NCBI RefSeq assembly: GCF_011074795.1
Contig: NZ_JAAMPF010000004.1
Coordinates: 1 to 64,000, forward strand
Reading direction: 5' to 3'
Source of the DNA: Marinobacter salicampi
GTDB lineage: Bacteria > Pseudomonadota > Gammaproteobacteria > Pseudomonadales > Oleiphilaceae
DNA: 64,000 nt
Made by a program: the position numbers and the translations under genes. The notes beneath the pieces were generated by a model. It did no database searches. It worked only from the letters and a program-made list of their open reading frames with translations, and was not told where the DNA came from. Shown here piece after piece: positions 47,977 through 57,211 of the stretch (the first letter of the stretch is position 1; the number at the start of each line of letters is the position of its first letter).

Positions 47977-49104
47977 TCACTTGTTGAGCAGGGCGTCGTT
48001 GTCGGCACCCAGGGGTTTGCCGGTATAGCGGCTGGCACAAGGGGTGCGGCTGAATTTGATGGGGTGACCGATCTGGCGCTGGCATGTTCCGTCGCCCCGG
48101 TCCACCTCGATGACCATCTCCCTTGCCTGCATTTGCGGGTGCCTGGAAGATTCGCCCACCGTCAGTACCGGCTCCACACAGGCGTCCTGTTCCCCCATCA
48201 CTTGCTGCCATTGGGCCAGGGTCTTGCCGGCCACCGCTTTCTTTATGGCCGCCTTAAGTTCCGCCTGGTGGGCCGGCTTCTGGCTCAGGCCGTAGCTTGT
48301 CAGTTCAGGAATCTCCAATACTTCGCACAAGCGCGCGCAGAACTGGGGCTCCAGACTGCCTACCGACAACCAGCGTCCGTCAGCGGTTTCGTAATAGTCG
48401 TAGAAAGAACCTCCATTGAGCAGCGAGCTTTCAGGCGCCGGCTCCTCACCGCCCCCAAGGCAGGCTGCCCCTGCCATACCGTTCAAGGCAAAAGCCGCAT
48501 CCGTCATGCTGATGTCCACGAACTGGCCTTCGCCGCTGTGCTGTCGATGTACCATGGCTGCCAGAATACCCATGACGGCATGATGTGAGCCACCGGCGAC
48601 GTCCGCCACCTGGATACCTAATGGCGGCGGCCCGCTCGCCCTACGGCCGCTATGGCTGCTCACCCCAGCCAGCGCAAGGTAATTGATGTCATGGCCTGCC
48701 CTGTTGCGGTAAGGCCCGGTCTGGCCATAGCCGGTGATGGCGCAATAGATAAGCTGTGGGTTGATCTCCTTGAGCACGTCATAGCCGATACCCAGACGAC
48801 CCATGACCCCTGGCCGGAACTGTTCGATGACAACGTCGTAGTCAGCCACGAGTTTTTTGATGATGTCGGCGCTGCCGTCCTTCTTGAGGTCCAGACCCAG
48901 GGAACGCTTGCCGCGGTTCAGGTAGGCATGGGCGGTACTGACACCGCCGTCATGGGGCGGCATGACCCGGGTCAGGTCCATGCGGTCAGGAGCTTCCACC
49001 CGCAGCACATCCGCTCCCATGTCAGCCAGCATCATGGTGGCGTAGGGCCCTGGCAACAGGGTGGTGAAATCCAGGACCTTCAACTGACTCAGGGGGCCTG
49101 TCAT
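47977..49104 (-). CDS. CaiB/BaiF family CoA transferase or alpha-methylacyl-CoA racemase
   Basis: A 375-aa class III CoA-transferase-fold protein. It starts LKVLDFTTLLPGPYATMML and has GADVLRVEAPDR, NRGKRSLGLDLKK, EQFRPGVMGRLGIG and GHDINYLALAG. The last block fits the alpha-methylacyl-CoA racemase branch, which epimerises 2-methyl-branched acyl-CoA. With the AraC regulator divergent from it, regulation by that protein is plausible. Convergent end with the diguanylate cyclase (no gap). Confidence 0.88.
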   Translation of the reverse strand: MTGPLSQLKVLDFTTLLPGPYATMMLADMGADVLRVEAPDRMDLTRVMPPHDGGVSTAHAYLNRGKRSLGLDLKKDGSADIIKKLVADYDVVIEQFRPGVMGRLGIGYDVLKEINPQLIYCAITGYGQTGPYRNRAGHDINYLALAGVSSHSGRRASGPPPLGIQVADVAGGSHHAVMGILAAMVHRQHSGEGQFVDISMTDAAFALNGMAGAACLGGGEEPAPESSLLNGGSFYDYYETADGRWLSVGSLEPQFCARLCEVLEIPELTSYGLSQKPAHQAELKAAIKKAVAGKTLAQWQQVMGEQDACVEPVLTVGESSRHPQMQAREMVIEVDRGDGTCQRQIGHPIKFSRTPCASRYTGKPLGADNDALLNK

Positions 49105-49296
49105 GATGTCTCCTCTGGTTAGACGTAGTTATGGCTAGTTGGATGGTGTTAACCGATGCTGACCTGTTTTTCGGTCCAGGCCAACCGCCAGTTGCGACAT
49201 TTCCAGTGACCTTTTCTTCCAACCTTTCCCGAGGCAGTTGCAATGCACGGAAGGGGTTTTATGATGGTGCTCATTTCCAGTTTCAGGATGTAATTG

Positions 49297-50313
49297 ATGG
49301 CAGACCTGACGGTTTCCCGGCATTTTGTGCAGGCGGCCATGACCGGGGCCGAGCGCCAGGGCTACGATGTCCAGGCTATGCTGCGGCGGGCGGGCATTTC
49401 CCCGGAATTGCTGAAAATCGATATGGCCCGGGTCAGCAGTGCCCAATACAGCCGCCTTATGCAGGTGCTCTGGACCGAGATGGACGATGAGTTCATGGGC
49501 CTGGGTCCGCGCCGGGGCCGCACCGGCACCTTCGCCACCATGTGCGCCCTGGTCATCGACTGCCCGACTCTGGAGGCGGTTTACGAGCGCGCCTTTCAGT
49601 ATTCGCGCCTGTTTGAGCCGGCCCTGGCCATGAAGCTGGCAACGGAGGGCGACGAGGCGCGGCTGGTGGCGCTTATAGAAGGCGAGACGAACGACCCCAT
49701 GCACTTCCTGCAGGAGAGCCTGCTGGTGATCTGGCACCGCCTGGGAAGCTGGCTGATTGGCCAGCCGGTGGAACTGAACAGCGCCGCTTTCGACTACCCG
49801 CGGCCACCCCACGGGGACGAATACCGACATATATTCCACTGCCCATTGACCTTTGATGCCCCGGAGACGGAACTCAGATTCGACCGCCGCTTTCTTGGCG
49901 CGCCGGTCATCCGTGATAAATCGGAAATGCACCAGTTCCTCAAGACCTCACCGGCGGACCTCCTGTCACGTCCGGATGAGAGCAATACCTACACCGGTCG
50001 CATACGAACGCTGATCGGACGTGACTTCTCCCGTTCATTGCCGGATTTCGAGTGGATCGCTTCAGAACTGCACACCAGCCCCCAGACACTGCGCCGTCGG
50101 CTGAAGCAGGAAAACACATCGTTTCAGGAGATCAAGGATCTGTTGCGCCGGGACCTGGCTATCTACTACCTGAGCCGCCCGGAACTTCCCATCAACGATA
50201 TCGCCCACCGGGTGGGGTTTACCGAACCGTCGACCTTTCACCGGGCATTCAAGAAGTGGACCGGCGTCACCCCCGGCGCCTACAGGGAAGGTGACCGGGG
50301 GGACAAAGACTGA
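49297..50313 (+). CDS. AraC-family transcriptional regulator
   Basis: A 338-aa regulator. The N-terminal ~190 residues match the Arabinose_bd type sensor domain (ERQGYDVQAMLRRAGIS, then LSRLMQVLW-like and FMGLGPRRGRTGTF). The C-terminal ~100 residues hold two helix-turn-helix motifs (IASELHTSPQTLRRRLKQEN and INDIAHRVGFTEPSTFHRAF, ending KWTGVTPGAYR). Regulators of this class often control fatty-acid, amino-acid or sterol catabolism. It diverges from the CoA transferase/racemase gene (192-nt gap). ATG follows AGGAT; a TTG one codon earlier is less likely. Confidence 0.9.
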   Translation: MADLTVSRHFVQAAMTGAERQGYDVQAMLRRAGISPELLKIDMARVSSAQYSRLMQVLWTEMDDEFMGLGPRRGRTGTFATMCALVIDCPTLEAVYERAFQYSRLFEPALAMKLATEGDEARLVALIEGETNDPMHFLQESLLVIWHRLGSWLIGQPVELNSAAFDYPRPPHGDEYRHIFHCPLTFDAPETELRFDRRFLGAPVIRDKSEMHQFLKTSPADLLSRPDESNTYTGRIRTLIGRDFSRSLPDFEWIASELHTSPQTLRRRLKQENTSFQEIKDLLRRDLAIYYLSRPELPINDIAHRVGFTEPSTFHRAFKKWTGVTPGAYREGDRGDKD

Positions 50314-50325
50314 TGGTTTGGGGCG

Positions 50326-51186
50326 TTAGCCTGGCGTCTGCAGGGTCTTGATCAGTCGGCCCAGGGTCTGGGCAACCTCGGCCGCACGGTCGCGGTTATC
50401 GGACAGTTTGAATAGCCGGGTGCCGTTGCGGGGATCATAAACCCAGCAGGTCTGGTTGACGCCATTGCAGTCCCAGTTAACGCTCGGATCGACGCCATAA
50501 ACAGAAAGACTCTGGCTCGACAGCCTGCGTTCGACATCGCTGTCTTCCTGGCGCCGGGATTCCTGGATAACAAGTTCACCGCCGGAGCCGACCGACACAC
50601 GGTACAGGATGTCGGGCTTGGCCCCGGCGCGGACAATGCGCTGCTCTTCACGCCAGCCGGCCATTTCCAGCAGGGTATTAAGGTGTATTTTCAGGGCCTC
50701 GACATCGGAATCGGCCAGGTAGAGCTGCTTCAGCTTGTCCACAGGCTCGCCCTGTCCGGCAGGCTCGATCATGGCAACGCGGTCGTTGCCATTACCGTTG
50801 CCATTGGCGGTCTTGCCTTTTTGCTGACGCTCGACTTCCGTAATCAGCCTCAGGGCATCCTTGTAGTATTCCCCCTCTTCGCCAGCAGACTCCACATAGC
50901 TCTCGAAAGCTGACTTGGCCTCGGCATGGTGACCGGACTGGAGCATGACCTTGCCGCGGTAATAGGCATAGGCGGCAGGTTTTGATGCGTCCAGTTTCTG
51001 AATGCGATTGAGGAATTCTCCGGCATCGCCCCAGCGTTCCTCCTGAACAGCCTGTTCCGTGGCCAGCATCAGGCGACGGGTTTCATGTTCCGGCGCCAGG
51101 GCGTTAGCCTGGGCTGCCCAGAGTGCGCTGACAAATACCAGTCCACCGAAAAAACGGTGGCAGACCCTGTTACTGTTGGCGTTCAT
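50326..51186 (-). CDS. Exported hypothetical protein with a TPR-like N-terminal part
   Basis: A ~286-aa protein with a Sec signal peptide (about 1-28, ending ALWAAQANA). Residues ~30-120 are helical and repeat-like (EERWGDAGEFLNRIQKLDAS, YYRGKVMLQSGHHAEAKSAF), resembling tetratricopeptide units. A Gly/Asn linker (NGNGNGND) follows, then a C-terminal globular part with two cysteines in DCNGVNQTCWVYDP. No family recognised. Two in-frame ATGs (51195, 51186) are close; I used the inner one. It converges with the AraC gene, 12 nt apart. Confidence 0.72.
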   Translation of the reverse strand: MNANSNRVCHRFFGGLVFVSALWAAQANALAPEHETRRLMLATEQAVQEERWGDAGEFLNRIQKLDASKPAAYAYYRGKVMLQSGHHAEAKSAFESYVESAGEEGEYYKDALRLITEVERQQKGKTANGNGNGNDRVAMIEPAGQGEPVDKLKQLYLADSDVEALKIHLNTLLEMAGWREEQRIVRAGAKPDILYRVSVGSGGELVIQESRRQEDSDVERRLSSQSLSVYGVDPSVNWDCNGVNQTCWVYDPRNGTRLFKLSDNRDRAAEVAQTLGRLIKTLQTPG

Positions 51187-51266
51187 TCCCGTCATCTCAC
51201 TTTTCCGGTCCCGGTTATCGGGCACCTGTTGTTATGGAGCCTGGTACAAGTGCCAGACAGCCAGCT

Positions 51267-52901
51267 CTAGTTGCCGTTGCTTTCGGCATCCTCAACACAT
51301 TCGCGACCCTCAGGGCCTTCGACACCTGCAGCACGGTCACTGTCCTGCTGATCATCAGCGTTTTCGGTATCGACTTCTGCCTGATCCATCACGGCCTTGG
51401 GCAGTTCTTTTTTAACACGAACCCCCAGTTCCACAAAGCGATTGGCCTGTGCGATAAGATTGCCCCGACCCCGGGTGAGGATATTCATGGCGTTGTCGTA
51501 GGTGCCCTGTACCGTTTGCAGTTGTGTGCCCATTTTCTCCATGGCTTCGACGAATACCCTTAACTTATCGTAGACCGCCCCTGCCCTATCCGCTATGAGA
51601 CGGGCATTCTGGCTCTGGCGCTCATACCGCCAGATGTTCTCGATGGTCCTCAGGGTAGCCAGGAGCGTGGTGGGCGTGACCACGATGATCTTGTGCTCGA
51701 AGGCTTCGCTGAACAGTTTCTCGTCCTGCTGGAACGCGGCCACAAAGGCCGGCTCAATCGGCATGAACAGGAATACGAAATCCGGTGAATGCAGCCCGCT
51801 GAGCTGGCTGTAGTCTTTTTCGCTCAGACTGCGGATATGGTTACGTACTGCATCCACATGGGATTTCAGCGCCACCGCTTTGAGCTCTTCATTTTCTTCG
51901 CTGACCCACTGCTGGTAGGCCGCCAGGGAAACCTTGGAGTCCACCACCAGATGACGCTTGTCGGGCAGGTGCACAATGACGTCCGGCCTCAGTAACTGGC
52001 CGGCGCCATCCCGATAGCTGCCCTGGGTGTCATACTCAATACCCTTGCGCAGGCCTGAACGCTCCAGCACCCGCTCAAGAATCACCTCGCCCCAGTTGCC
52101 CTGAATTTTCTTGTCGCCCTTGAGTGCCCGCGTCAGGTTGGCTGCCTCCTCGGTAATCTGCATGTTCAGGGCCTGCAGGGACTTAATCTCGCTACGAAGG
52201 GCCTGGCGGTCTTTGGTTTCAACGGTGTAGACGTCTTCCACCCGCTTGCGGAAATCCTGCAATTGGTCCCGGAACGGATTCAGCAGGGTATCCAGACTGG
52301 TGCGCGTCTGCTGGCTGAAACGCTCACTTTTCTGGTCGAAGATCTTGTTCGCCAGGTTTTCAAATTCCTGTTTCAGCGCGTCCCGGTTCCTTTCCAATAG
52401 GGTCAGTTTTTCATCTGTCGCCCGGCGCTCTTCCTCCAGGGTCACTTCATACTCACGGAGTTTGATTCGCGCTCCATGAAGCTCCTGGGTCAGAGCCTCG
52501 TACCTGTGTTTGTGTTCGCCAAGTTCCTGCTCAAGCTGGCTGATCCGATGGGCCTGGGATTCACCCTGGGAAGTAACAGAAGCCAGCCGGTGCTCGCCGC
52601 TGGTGGCCTGCTGCCGCCAGTGCTCAACCGCCGCCAGCAGTTTCCTGTTATCAGACTGCAGATGCTCCAGTTGATCCTTGGTCTGACCAGACTGCTGGTC
52701 CCGCAGAGCCGTCTCATGCTCGAGGTTGCGTAACTGATCCCGTGCCTCGTCCCGCTCCCTTTGCAGCTCGACGTTCAGAGCGTCCCGGATCCGGCAGCGG
52801 CGCTGCATCAAGGTTCCCACCAACAGACCCGCAACCACAGCCGCGGCCAGAATCAGACCTGCCAGTTGCGGGGTCAGGTCAGTTACTACTGTTTCAAACA
52901 C
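51267..52901 (-). CDS. rmuC: DNA recombination protein RmuC
   Basis: RmuC limits inverted-repeat-stimulated recombination in E. coli and is a predicted nuclease-fold protein. The 544-aa product has an N-terminal membrane helix (LAGLILAAAVVAGLLVGTLM), a long coiled coil (about 30-210), then the RmuC core with GNWGEVILERVLERSGLRKG, HLVVDSKVSLAAYQQWV and FLFMPIEPAFVAA. The C-terminal ~60 residues are an acidic tail. Upstream (52902-53203) I see only short ORFs. Confidence 0.93.
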   Translation of the reverse strand: MFETVVTDLTPQLAGLILAAAVVAGLLVGTLMQRRCRIRDALNVELQRERDEARDQLRNLEHETALRDQQSGQTKDQLEHLQSDNRKLLAAVEHWRQQATSGEHRLASVTSQGESQAHRISQLEQELGEHKHRYEALTQELHGARIKLREYEVTLEEERRATDEKLTLLERNRDALKQEFENLANKIFDQKSERFSQQTRTSLDTLLNPFRDQLQDFRKRVEDVYTVETKDRQALRSEIKSLQALNMQITEEAANLTRALKGDKKIQGNWGEVILERVLERSGLRKGIEYDTQGSYRDGAGQLLRPDVIVHLPDKRHLVVDSKVSLAAYQQWVSEENEELKAVALKSHVDAVRNHIRSLSEKDYSQLSGLHSPDFVFLFMPIEPAFVAAFQQDEKLFSEAFEHKIIVVTPTTLLATLRTIENIWRYERQSQNARLIADRAGAVYDKLRVFVEAMEKMGTQLQTVQGTYDNAMNILTRGRGNLIAQANRFVELGVRVKKELPKAVMDQAEVDTENADDQQDSDRAAGVEGPEGRECVEDAESNGN

Positions 52902-53203
52902 AGACAGCTCCTGCTTCGGGTTATTTATGGGGCCAGATACTTTTGCGTCTCAGAATTGGGCTCCATTTACTCATGCACCCCGACCGCGTCCGCTCGATTC
53001 TGCGCCTTCTTTACCGGGCACAGCAGACAATTTTACCGGCCACAGCAAACAGTGTTTAACAGCAGGAAACGCATTTTTGAGACGTCGGACCGGTTCCAAT
53101 GCATCTTTTTTTGGAATTCCGTCGTAACATAGTTTAAACGATAACTGAGGGATAGTTTGCTATCCTCAAAGCACCGGACACGCTCCAGCATCAGGACATG
53201 ACC

Positions 53204-53557
53204 ATGTTCAAAGAACTCTGGCGAAGGACGCTCGGCCAGCCAGGGCTGGAAGGAAACACTGCGGCTAGCCGGAAGGACCAAACCTTAAGCCTGTCTTCGA
53301 ATATGACCCACACCGGGGAATTTCACCTGGAGCGCCTAACTGCCTTGGTGGAGCAGCGCTATGGTGAGCGCTTTGACGAGCACGAGGATGATGCGATCCG
53401 TCACCTTATCCGTTATGCCTCCCGCATACAGGACCAGGATATACAACGGGAACTGTTGTTGTTCTACCTTAACTGCTCTCCCGTGGTACAGGATTACCTG
53501 AAATCAGAAGACGTTTTCAGCGGAGATCACTTTATCTCGCGCAGCAATGACAAGTAA
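53204..53557 (+). CDS. Hypothetical protein, 117 aa
   Basis: I do not recognise this protein. It starts MFKELWRRTLGQPGLEGN, has no signal or membrane segment, and its C-terminal ~65 residues look helical (EDDAIRHLIRYASRIQDQDI, then LLLFYLNCSPVVQDYLKSE). The inner ATG at 53204 has AGGA at a good distance; an ATG two codons earlier is possible. It precedes the three-gene cluster but with a 238-nt gap. Confidence 0.6.
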   Translation: MFKELWRRTLGQPGLEGNTAASRKDQTLSLSSNMTHTGEFHLERLTALVEQRYGERFDEHEDDAIRHLIRYASRIQDQDIQRELLLFYLNCSPVVQDYLKSEDVFSGDHFISRSNDK

Positions 53558-53679
53558 TACCGATAGGTAGTACGGCCTATTTGCGCGCTGCTCCACCGGC
53601 CCAGCTGAATATAAACCGTTATAATCGCTCATGATCACGACCTTACAGTACCGTATGTGCCCTGTCGCAGCGACTGCTG

Positions 53680-53685
53680 TATACT
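53680..53685 (+). promoter_or_regulatory. Possible promoter of the three-gene cluster
   Basis: An extended -10 TGTATACT with the TATACT hexamer here, 111 nt before the first ATG. The -35 (GTGCCC at 17 nt) is poor, as often with extended -10 promoters. Confidence 0.35.
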
Positions 53686-53795
53686 CCTGCCGTTATCCGT
53701 AAAGCTACCCGATAACCATACTGTCGGTTCGCCGTTCAAGACACCAGACTGTCCCCTTGAGGTTCAGTCTCAGTTCAACGATTCTGAGGTTGAGA

Positions 53796-54584
53796 ATGCT
53801 GTCACGCAGTACCCGCTACTCCGGCCCCGCGCTTCTGTTACTTATTGTTGCTTTGACTTCGGGCTGTGCCCGGTCTGGTTTCTTTGTTGAATCCCATGAT
53901 CTCAAGGAGCTGAGCGCAGCGGTATCACAGCAGGAACGGGAAATCGCCTTTCTCCAGAATCTGACGCTGGAACAACAGAGACTCATTCTGTCTCAGCAGG
54001 ACCATTCCACCGACCGTATCGTCAACAGTATCCGTGAACAGGTGGAGAAGCCTTCCTGTCCCCCTGCCCAGGAACAAAAGTCGTGCCCCACCCAAACCAG
54101 GAGCGCCGATCAAAAAACCCGGACAGACAAGCTGAATGGCAAGCTCATTGTGGGAGAGCTTGAGAAGTTCTTCCTGGTAGGCCCGAATTTCGTCTATGAC
54201 GCCCGTATCGACAGTGGCGCCACCACCTCGTCCATTGACGCCCGCAACATCAAGCGTTTCGAGCGCAATGGCGAGAACTGGGTAAGGTTCGACGTGCCGA
54301 TTCCCGGCGACGAGGAAAACTTCAAAACCCTTGAGCGCGAGATTGTCCGAAACGTACGCATCGTCCAGGCCAACGAGGAAGATTATGATCGCCGGCCGGT
54401 TGTGGAGCTTCAGTTCGCCATGGGCGACCATCAGCAAAAGGCAGAGTTCACCCTGACTGAGCGGGCACACATGACCCATCCAATCCTTATAGGCCGCAAT
54501 ATCCTGCGGGATGTCATGCTGATTGACGTGGGCAAGGAATATGCCACTGAGCTGCCACCAGTCGCCGAGAGCAATGCCAATTGA
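53796..54584 (+). CDS. Retropepsin-like 'ATP-dependent zinc protease' lipoprotein
   Basis: A ~262-aa predicted lipoprotein. Signal peptide ends in LTSGC; a short coiled coil and Pro/Cys-rich linker follow (two CP pairs). The C-terminal ~140 residues match the RimB/putative zinc protease family, with the retropepsin-type active site DARIDSGATTSSIDARNI (DSGAT) and PILIGRNILRDV. I chose the ATG at 53796, which places the lipobox normally; a longer TTG start adds 13 residues. The stop overlaps the next gene's TTG (TTGA). It belongs with the two genes below. Confidence 0.85.
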   Translation: MLSRSTRYSGPALLLLIVALTSGCARSGFFVESHDLKELSAAVSQQEREIAFLQNLTLEQQRLILSQQDHSTDRIVNSIREQVEKPSCPPAQEQKSCPTQTRSADQKTRTDKLNGKLIVGELEKFFLVGPNFVYDARIDSGATTSSIDARNIKRFERNGENWVRFDVPIPGDEENFKTLEREIVRNVRIVQANEEDYDRRPVVELQFAMGDHQQKAEFTLTERAHMTHPILIGRNILRDVMLIDVGKEYATELPPVAESNAN

Positions 54585-56104
54585 AACCCAGGTCCCGTTA
54601 CCCGTTTTATTTCGGCACATTTCTGCTGATCACCGCCGGCATATTGCTGGCGGTTCTGCGTCATGTGGAAATGGGCATCCCCTGGCTGGCTGGCGAGCAG
54701 CGCCCCGTGTGGATGGTGGAAGCCCGGGTTGATTTTGTAGCCCAGGGCGAGCCGGTGCTGGTGAGCCTGAATATTCCCGAGGACCCGCCCGGTTTCAGTA
54801 TTCTGTCAGAGCAGGCGGCATCGCCGGGCTACGGCTTCTCCATTGTGGAAGAAGGCAGGGATCGTCGGGCGGAATGGACCATCCGCGACGCCAGCGGCCC
54901 CCAGACCCTGTACTTCATGGTGCAGATGACGCCTGACAGCTCGTCCCAACCCAAAGCCCGGGACCAGCGAGTCATGCAGCCGGAGGTAGTATACTGGGAA
55001 GAACCCCAGGCCACCGCAGTGCAGCAGATTCTGCAGCGCGCGGCGCAAAAATCCAGCACCCCCGAGAGCATGACAAGGGAGCTGATCAAACTGCTCCAGT
55101 CCGATGACCCGGACCAGAACACCGCCCTGCTGCTCAACAACACCAACGAAATCGAACTGCTTACCCGGATGCTGAACCACGCCAACATTCCGGCCCGGGT
55201 CGTGGACAGCCTGAAGCTGGAAGATGCCCGGCGGCGGCAGGGATTGCGGCAGTTCCTGCAGATCCATAACGGCGAGGAATGGCTGACTTTCAATGCCCAG
55301 ACCGCGCGCCAGGGCCTGCCTGAAGACGTTGTACTCTGGCGGGAGGATTCCGCTTCGCTGATCGACCTGACGGGTGGGTCCGACTCGCAGGTCAGCTTCG
55401 CCATGCTGCGCCAGACCGTGCCGGCCCTGCAGCTCGCCCGCTCTGAAAGCGAGAGCAATGGCCTTGGCTTCCTGAGCCTCTATCAGCTGCCCATTGAAGA
55501 GCAGAGCATGTTCCGGATGCTGCTATTGCTTCCCCTCGGGGCCCTGGTTGTAGCCTTCATGCGAATCGTCATAGGGGTAAGGACCTCAGGCACGTTCATG
55601 CCCGTGCTGATTGCGGTAGCGTTTGTGCAGACGTCTCTGGTGCCGGGGCTGGTGGCTTTCATCTCGGTCGTTGCCATCGGCCTGTTACTCCGGAGTTATC
55701 TGTCCAGCCTGAACCTGCTCCTGGTCTCAAGAATTTCAGCACTGATTATCCTGGTCATATTCATTACCACGGGCATCAGCATTGTGGGCTACCAGATGGG
55801 CTTCAGTACCGGTATGACGGTCACCTTTTTCCCCATGGTGATCCTGGCGTGGACCATCGAGCGCATGTCCATTCTGTGGGAAGAGGAAGGCCCTCGGGAA
55901 GTCGTCACCCAGGGCGCAGGCAGTCTGTTCGTTGCCGTTCTCGCCTACCTGGCCATGAGTGTGCCGCTTGCCGGCCACCTGACGTTCAATTTCCCGGAAC
56001 TGCACCTGGTGGTATTCGGTATCGTTCTCCTGCTTGGCCAGTACACCGGCTACAAGCTCACTGAGCTGAGCCGGTTCCATCCCATGAAGGTCTACGATAA
56101 ATGA
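54581..56104 (+). CDS. Inactive transglutaminase fused to 7 transmembrane helices
   Basis: A 507-aa membrane protein. One N-terminal membrane helix (YFGTFLLITAGILLAVL) precedes an extracytoplasmic transglutaminase-like domain (about 45-290; NIPARVVDSLKLEDARRRQG) that lacks a clear Cys-His-Asp triad. Then about seven helices (about 305-490), with RIVIGVRTSGTFMPVLIAVAF. It matches the family described as inactive transglutaminase with 7TM. The start is TTG at 54581 inside the previous stop; no ATG is available in frame nearby. Coupled on both sides, so the three products are likely made together. Confidence 0.88.
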   Translation: MKPRSRYPFYFGTFLLITAGILLAVLRHVEMGIPWLAGEQRPVWMVEARVDFVAQGEPVLVSLNIPEDPPGFSILSEQAASPGYGFSIVEEGRDRRAEWTIRDASGPQTLYFMVQMTPDSSSQPKARDQRVMQPEVVYWEEPQATAVQQILQRAAQKSSTPESMTRELIKLLQSDDPDQNTALLLNNTNEIELLTRMLNHANIPARVVDSLKLEDARRRQGLRQFLQIHNGEEWLTFNAQTARQGLPEDVVLWREDSASLIDLTGGSDSQVSFAMLRQTVPALQLARSESESNGLGFLSLYQLPIEEQSMFRMLLLLPLGALVVAFMRIVIGVRTSGTFMPVLIAVAFVQTSLVPGLVAFISVVAIGLLLRSYLSSLNLLLVSRISALIILVIFITTGISIVGYQMGFSTGMTVTFFPMVILAWTIERMSILWEEEGPREVVTQGAGSLFVAVLAYLAMSVPLAGHLTFNFPELHLVVFGIVLLLGQYTGYKLTELSRFHPMKVYDK

Positions 56105-57054
56105 AGTGGATCTCGCCGTTCGCCATGAACAGGCTCGGCCTGCTCAACATGAACCGGCGCAACGTCGACTACATCCTGCGCTATAACGAGCGGCAGGCCT
56201 ACCCACTGGTGGACAACAAGCTCAAGACCAAGCTGATCGCAACTGAGTACGATGTAAATACCCCCGAACTCCTGCAGGTAGTGAGGCAGCAGCACGAGAT
56301 CTCCCATTTCCGGGAACGAGTCGAACAGCTCGAGGGTTTTGCCATCAAGCCCTCCAAGGGCTCCGGTGGCAAGGGCATCATGGTCATTCTCCGGCGGGAA
56401 GAGGAAGACTACATCAAGGCGTCTGGTGTCGCTGTGTCGCTCAGCACTCTTGAACGCCACCTGTCCAATATTCTTGCCGGACTCTATTCGCTTGGGGGCG
56501 CACCCGACGTGGCCATCATCGAAAGTCTGGTGAACTCGGACCCAAGGCTGGCCAAGTACTCGTTTCAGGGCGTTCCCGACATACGGATAGTGGTTTTTCA
56601 GGGCTACCCGGTGATGGCCATGCTCAGACTGGCCACCAAGGACTCAGACGGCAAGGCCAACCTCCACCAGGGCGCTGTGGGTGTGGGCCTTAACATCGCC
56701 AATGGCCGCTGCCTCAACGCTGTCCAGTTCAATCGCCCGATCATACTCCACCCGGACACCGGCACACCGCTGAACAGCATTGAGATAGATGGCTGGGAGC
56801 AGATGCTGATTATGGCCTCACGCTGCTATGAAGCCACCGGCCTGGGCTATATGGGTGTTGACCTGGTGGTGGATGCCGAACGCGGGCCCCTGCTGCTGGA
56901 GCTGAACGCCCGTCCGGGTCTGGCTATCCAGATGGCCAATGGACGTGGCCTGCTGCCCAGACTCAAGCATGTTGAAGGTCTGGAGCGGCCTCACTCAAGC
57001 CCTGAAAAACGTGCCCACTACGCCATGGCCAACTTTGGTGTTGCACAGCCATAA
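56101..57054 (+). CDS. RimK-related ATP-grasp ligase (alpha-L-glutamate ligase-like)
   Basis: A 317-aa ATP-grasp protein. Key blocks are FAIKPSKGSGGKGIMVI (ATP-binding Lys and glycine loop), PDIRIVVFQGYPVMAMLRLA, and GVDLVVDAERGPLLLELNARPGLAIQM with metal-binding Glu and Asn. It probably joins an amino acid, likely glutamate, to an unknown acceptor. The ATG overlaps the upstream stop (ATGA). Three-gene set with the lipoprotein and the 7TM protein; substrate not established. Confidence 0.88.
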   Translation: MKWISPFAMNRLGLLNMNRRNVDYILRYNERQAYPLVDNKLKTKLIATEYDVNTPELLQVVRQQHEISHFRERVEQLEGFAIKPSKGSGGKGIMVILRREEEDYIKASGVAVSLSTLERHLSNILAGLYSLGGAPDVAIIESLVNSDPRLAKYSFQGVPDIRIVVFQGYPVMAMLRLATKDSDGKANLHQGAVGVGLNIANGRCLNAVQFNRPIILHPDTGTPLNSIEIDGWEQMLIMASRCYEATGLGYMGVDLVVDAERGPLLLELNARPGLAIQMANGRGLLPRLKHVEGLERPHSSPEKRAHYAMANFGVAQP

Positions 57055-57074
57055 GCACCCAGCCATAAGCACCC
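57047..57074. repeat. Tandem 14-bp duplication over a stop codon
   Basis: AGCCATAAGCACCC occurs twice in direct succession (57047-57060 and 57061-57074). The first copy contains the TAA stop of the ligase gene. It looks like simple slippage. Confidence 0.8.
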
Positions 57075-57160
57075 ACCGCACAAGGGAAGCCTGAGCGCTA
57101 GCGCAGCAGAGAAGCTGCAGCTAAGGCAGCGCCGAACCGGCGTATTTCAGCTGTATTCAG

Positions 57161-57196
57161 CATAAAAAAACGGGGCCGAAGCCCCGTTTTTTTATG
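57161..57196. terminator. Perfect bidirectional terminator
   Basis: A 16-bp perfect inverted repeat, CATAAAAAAACGGGGC and its complement, around a CGAA loop. It serves the ligase gene from the left and the BCCT gene from the right. Core identical to 34831-34856. Confidence 0.95.
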
Positions 57197-57211
57197 CCTG
57201 ACCCAGTGTTC

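Noticed and set aside
47977..49104. Reading the CaiB-type gene as a carnitine CoA-transferase linked to the BCCT transporter
   Set aside because: The two genes are about 8 kb apart with unrelated genes between, and the sequence fits the methylacyl-CoA racemase branch better.
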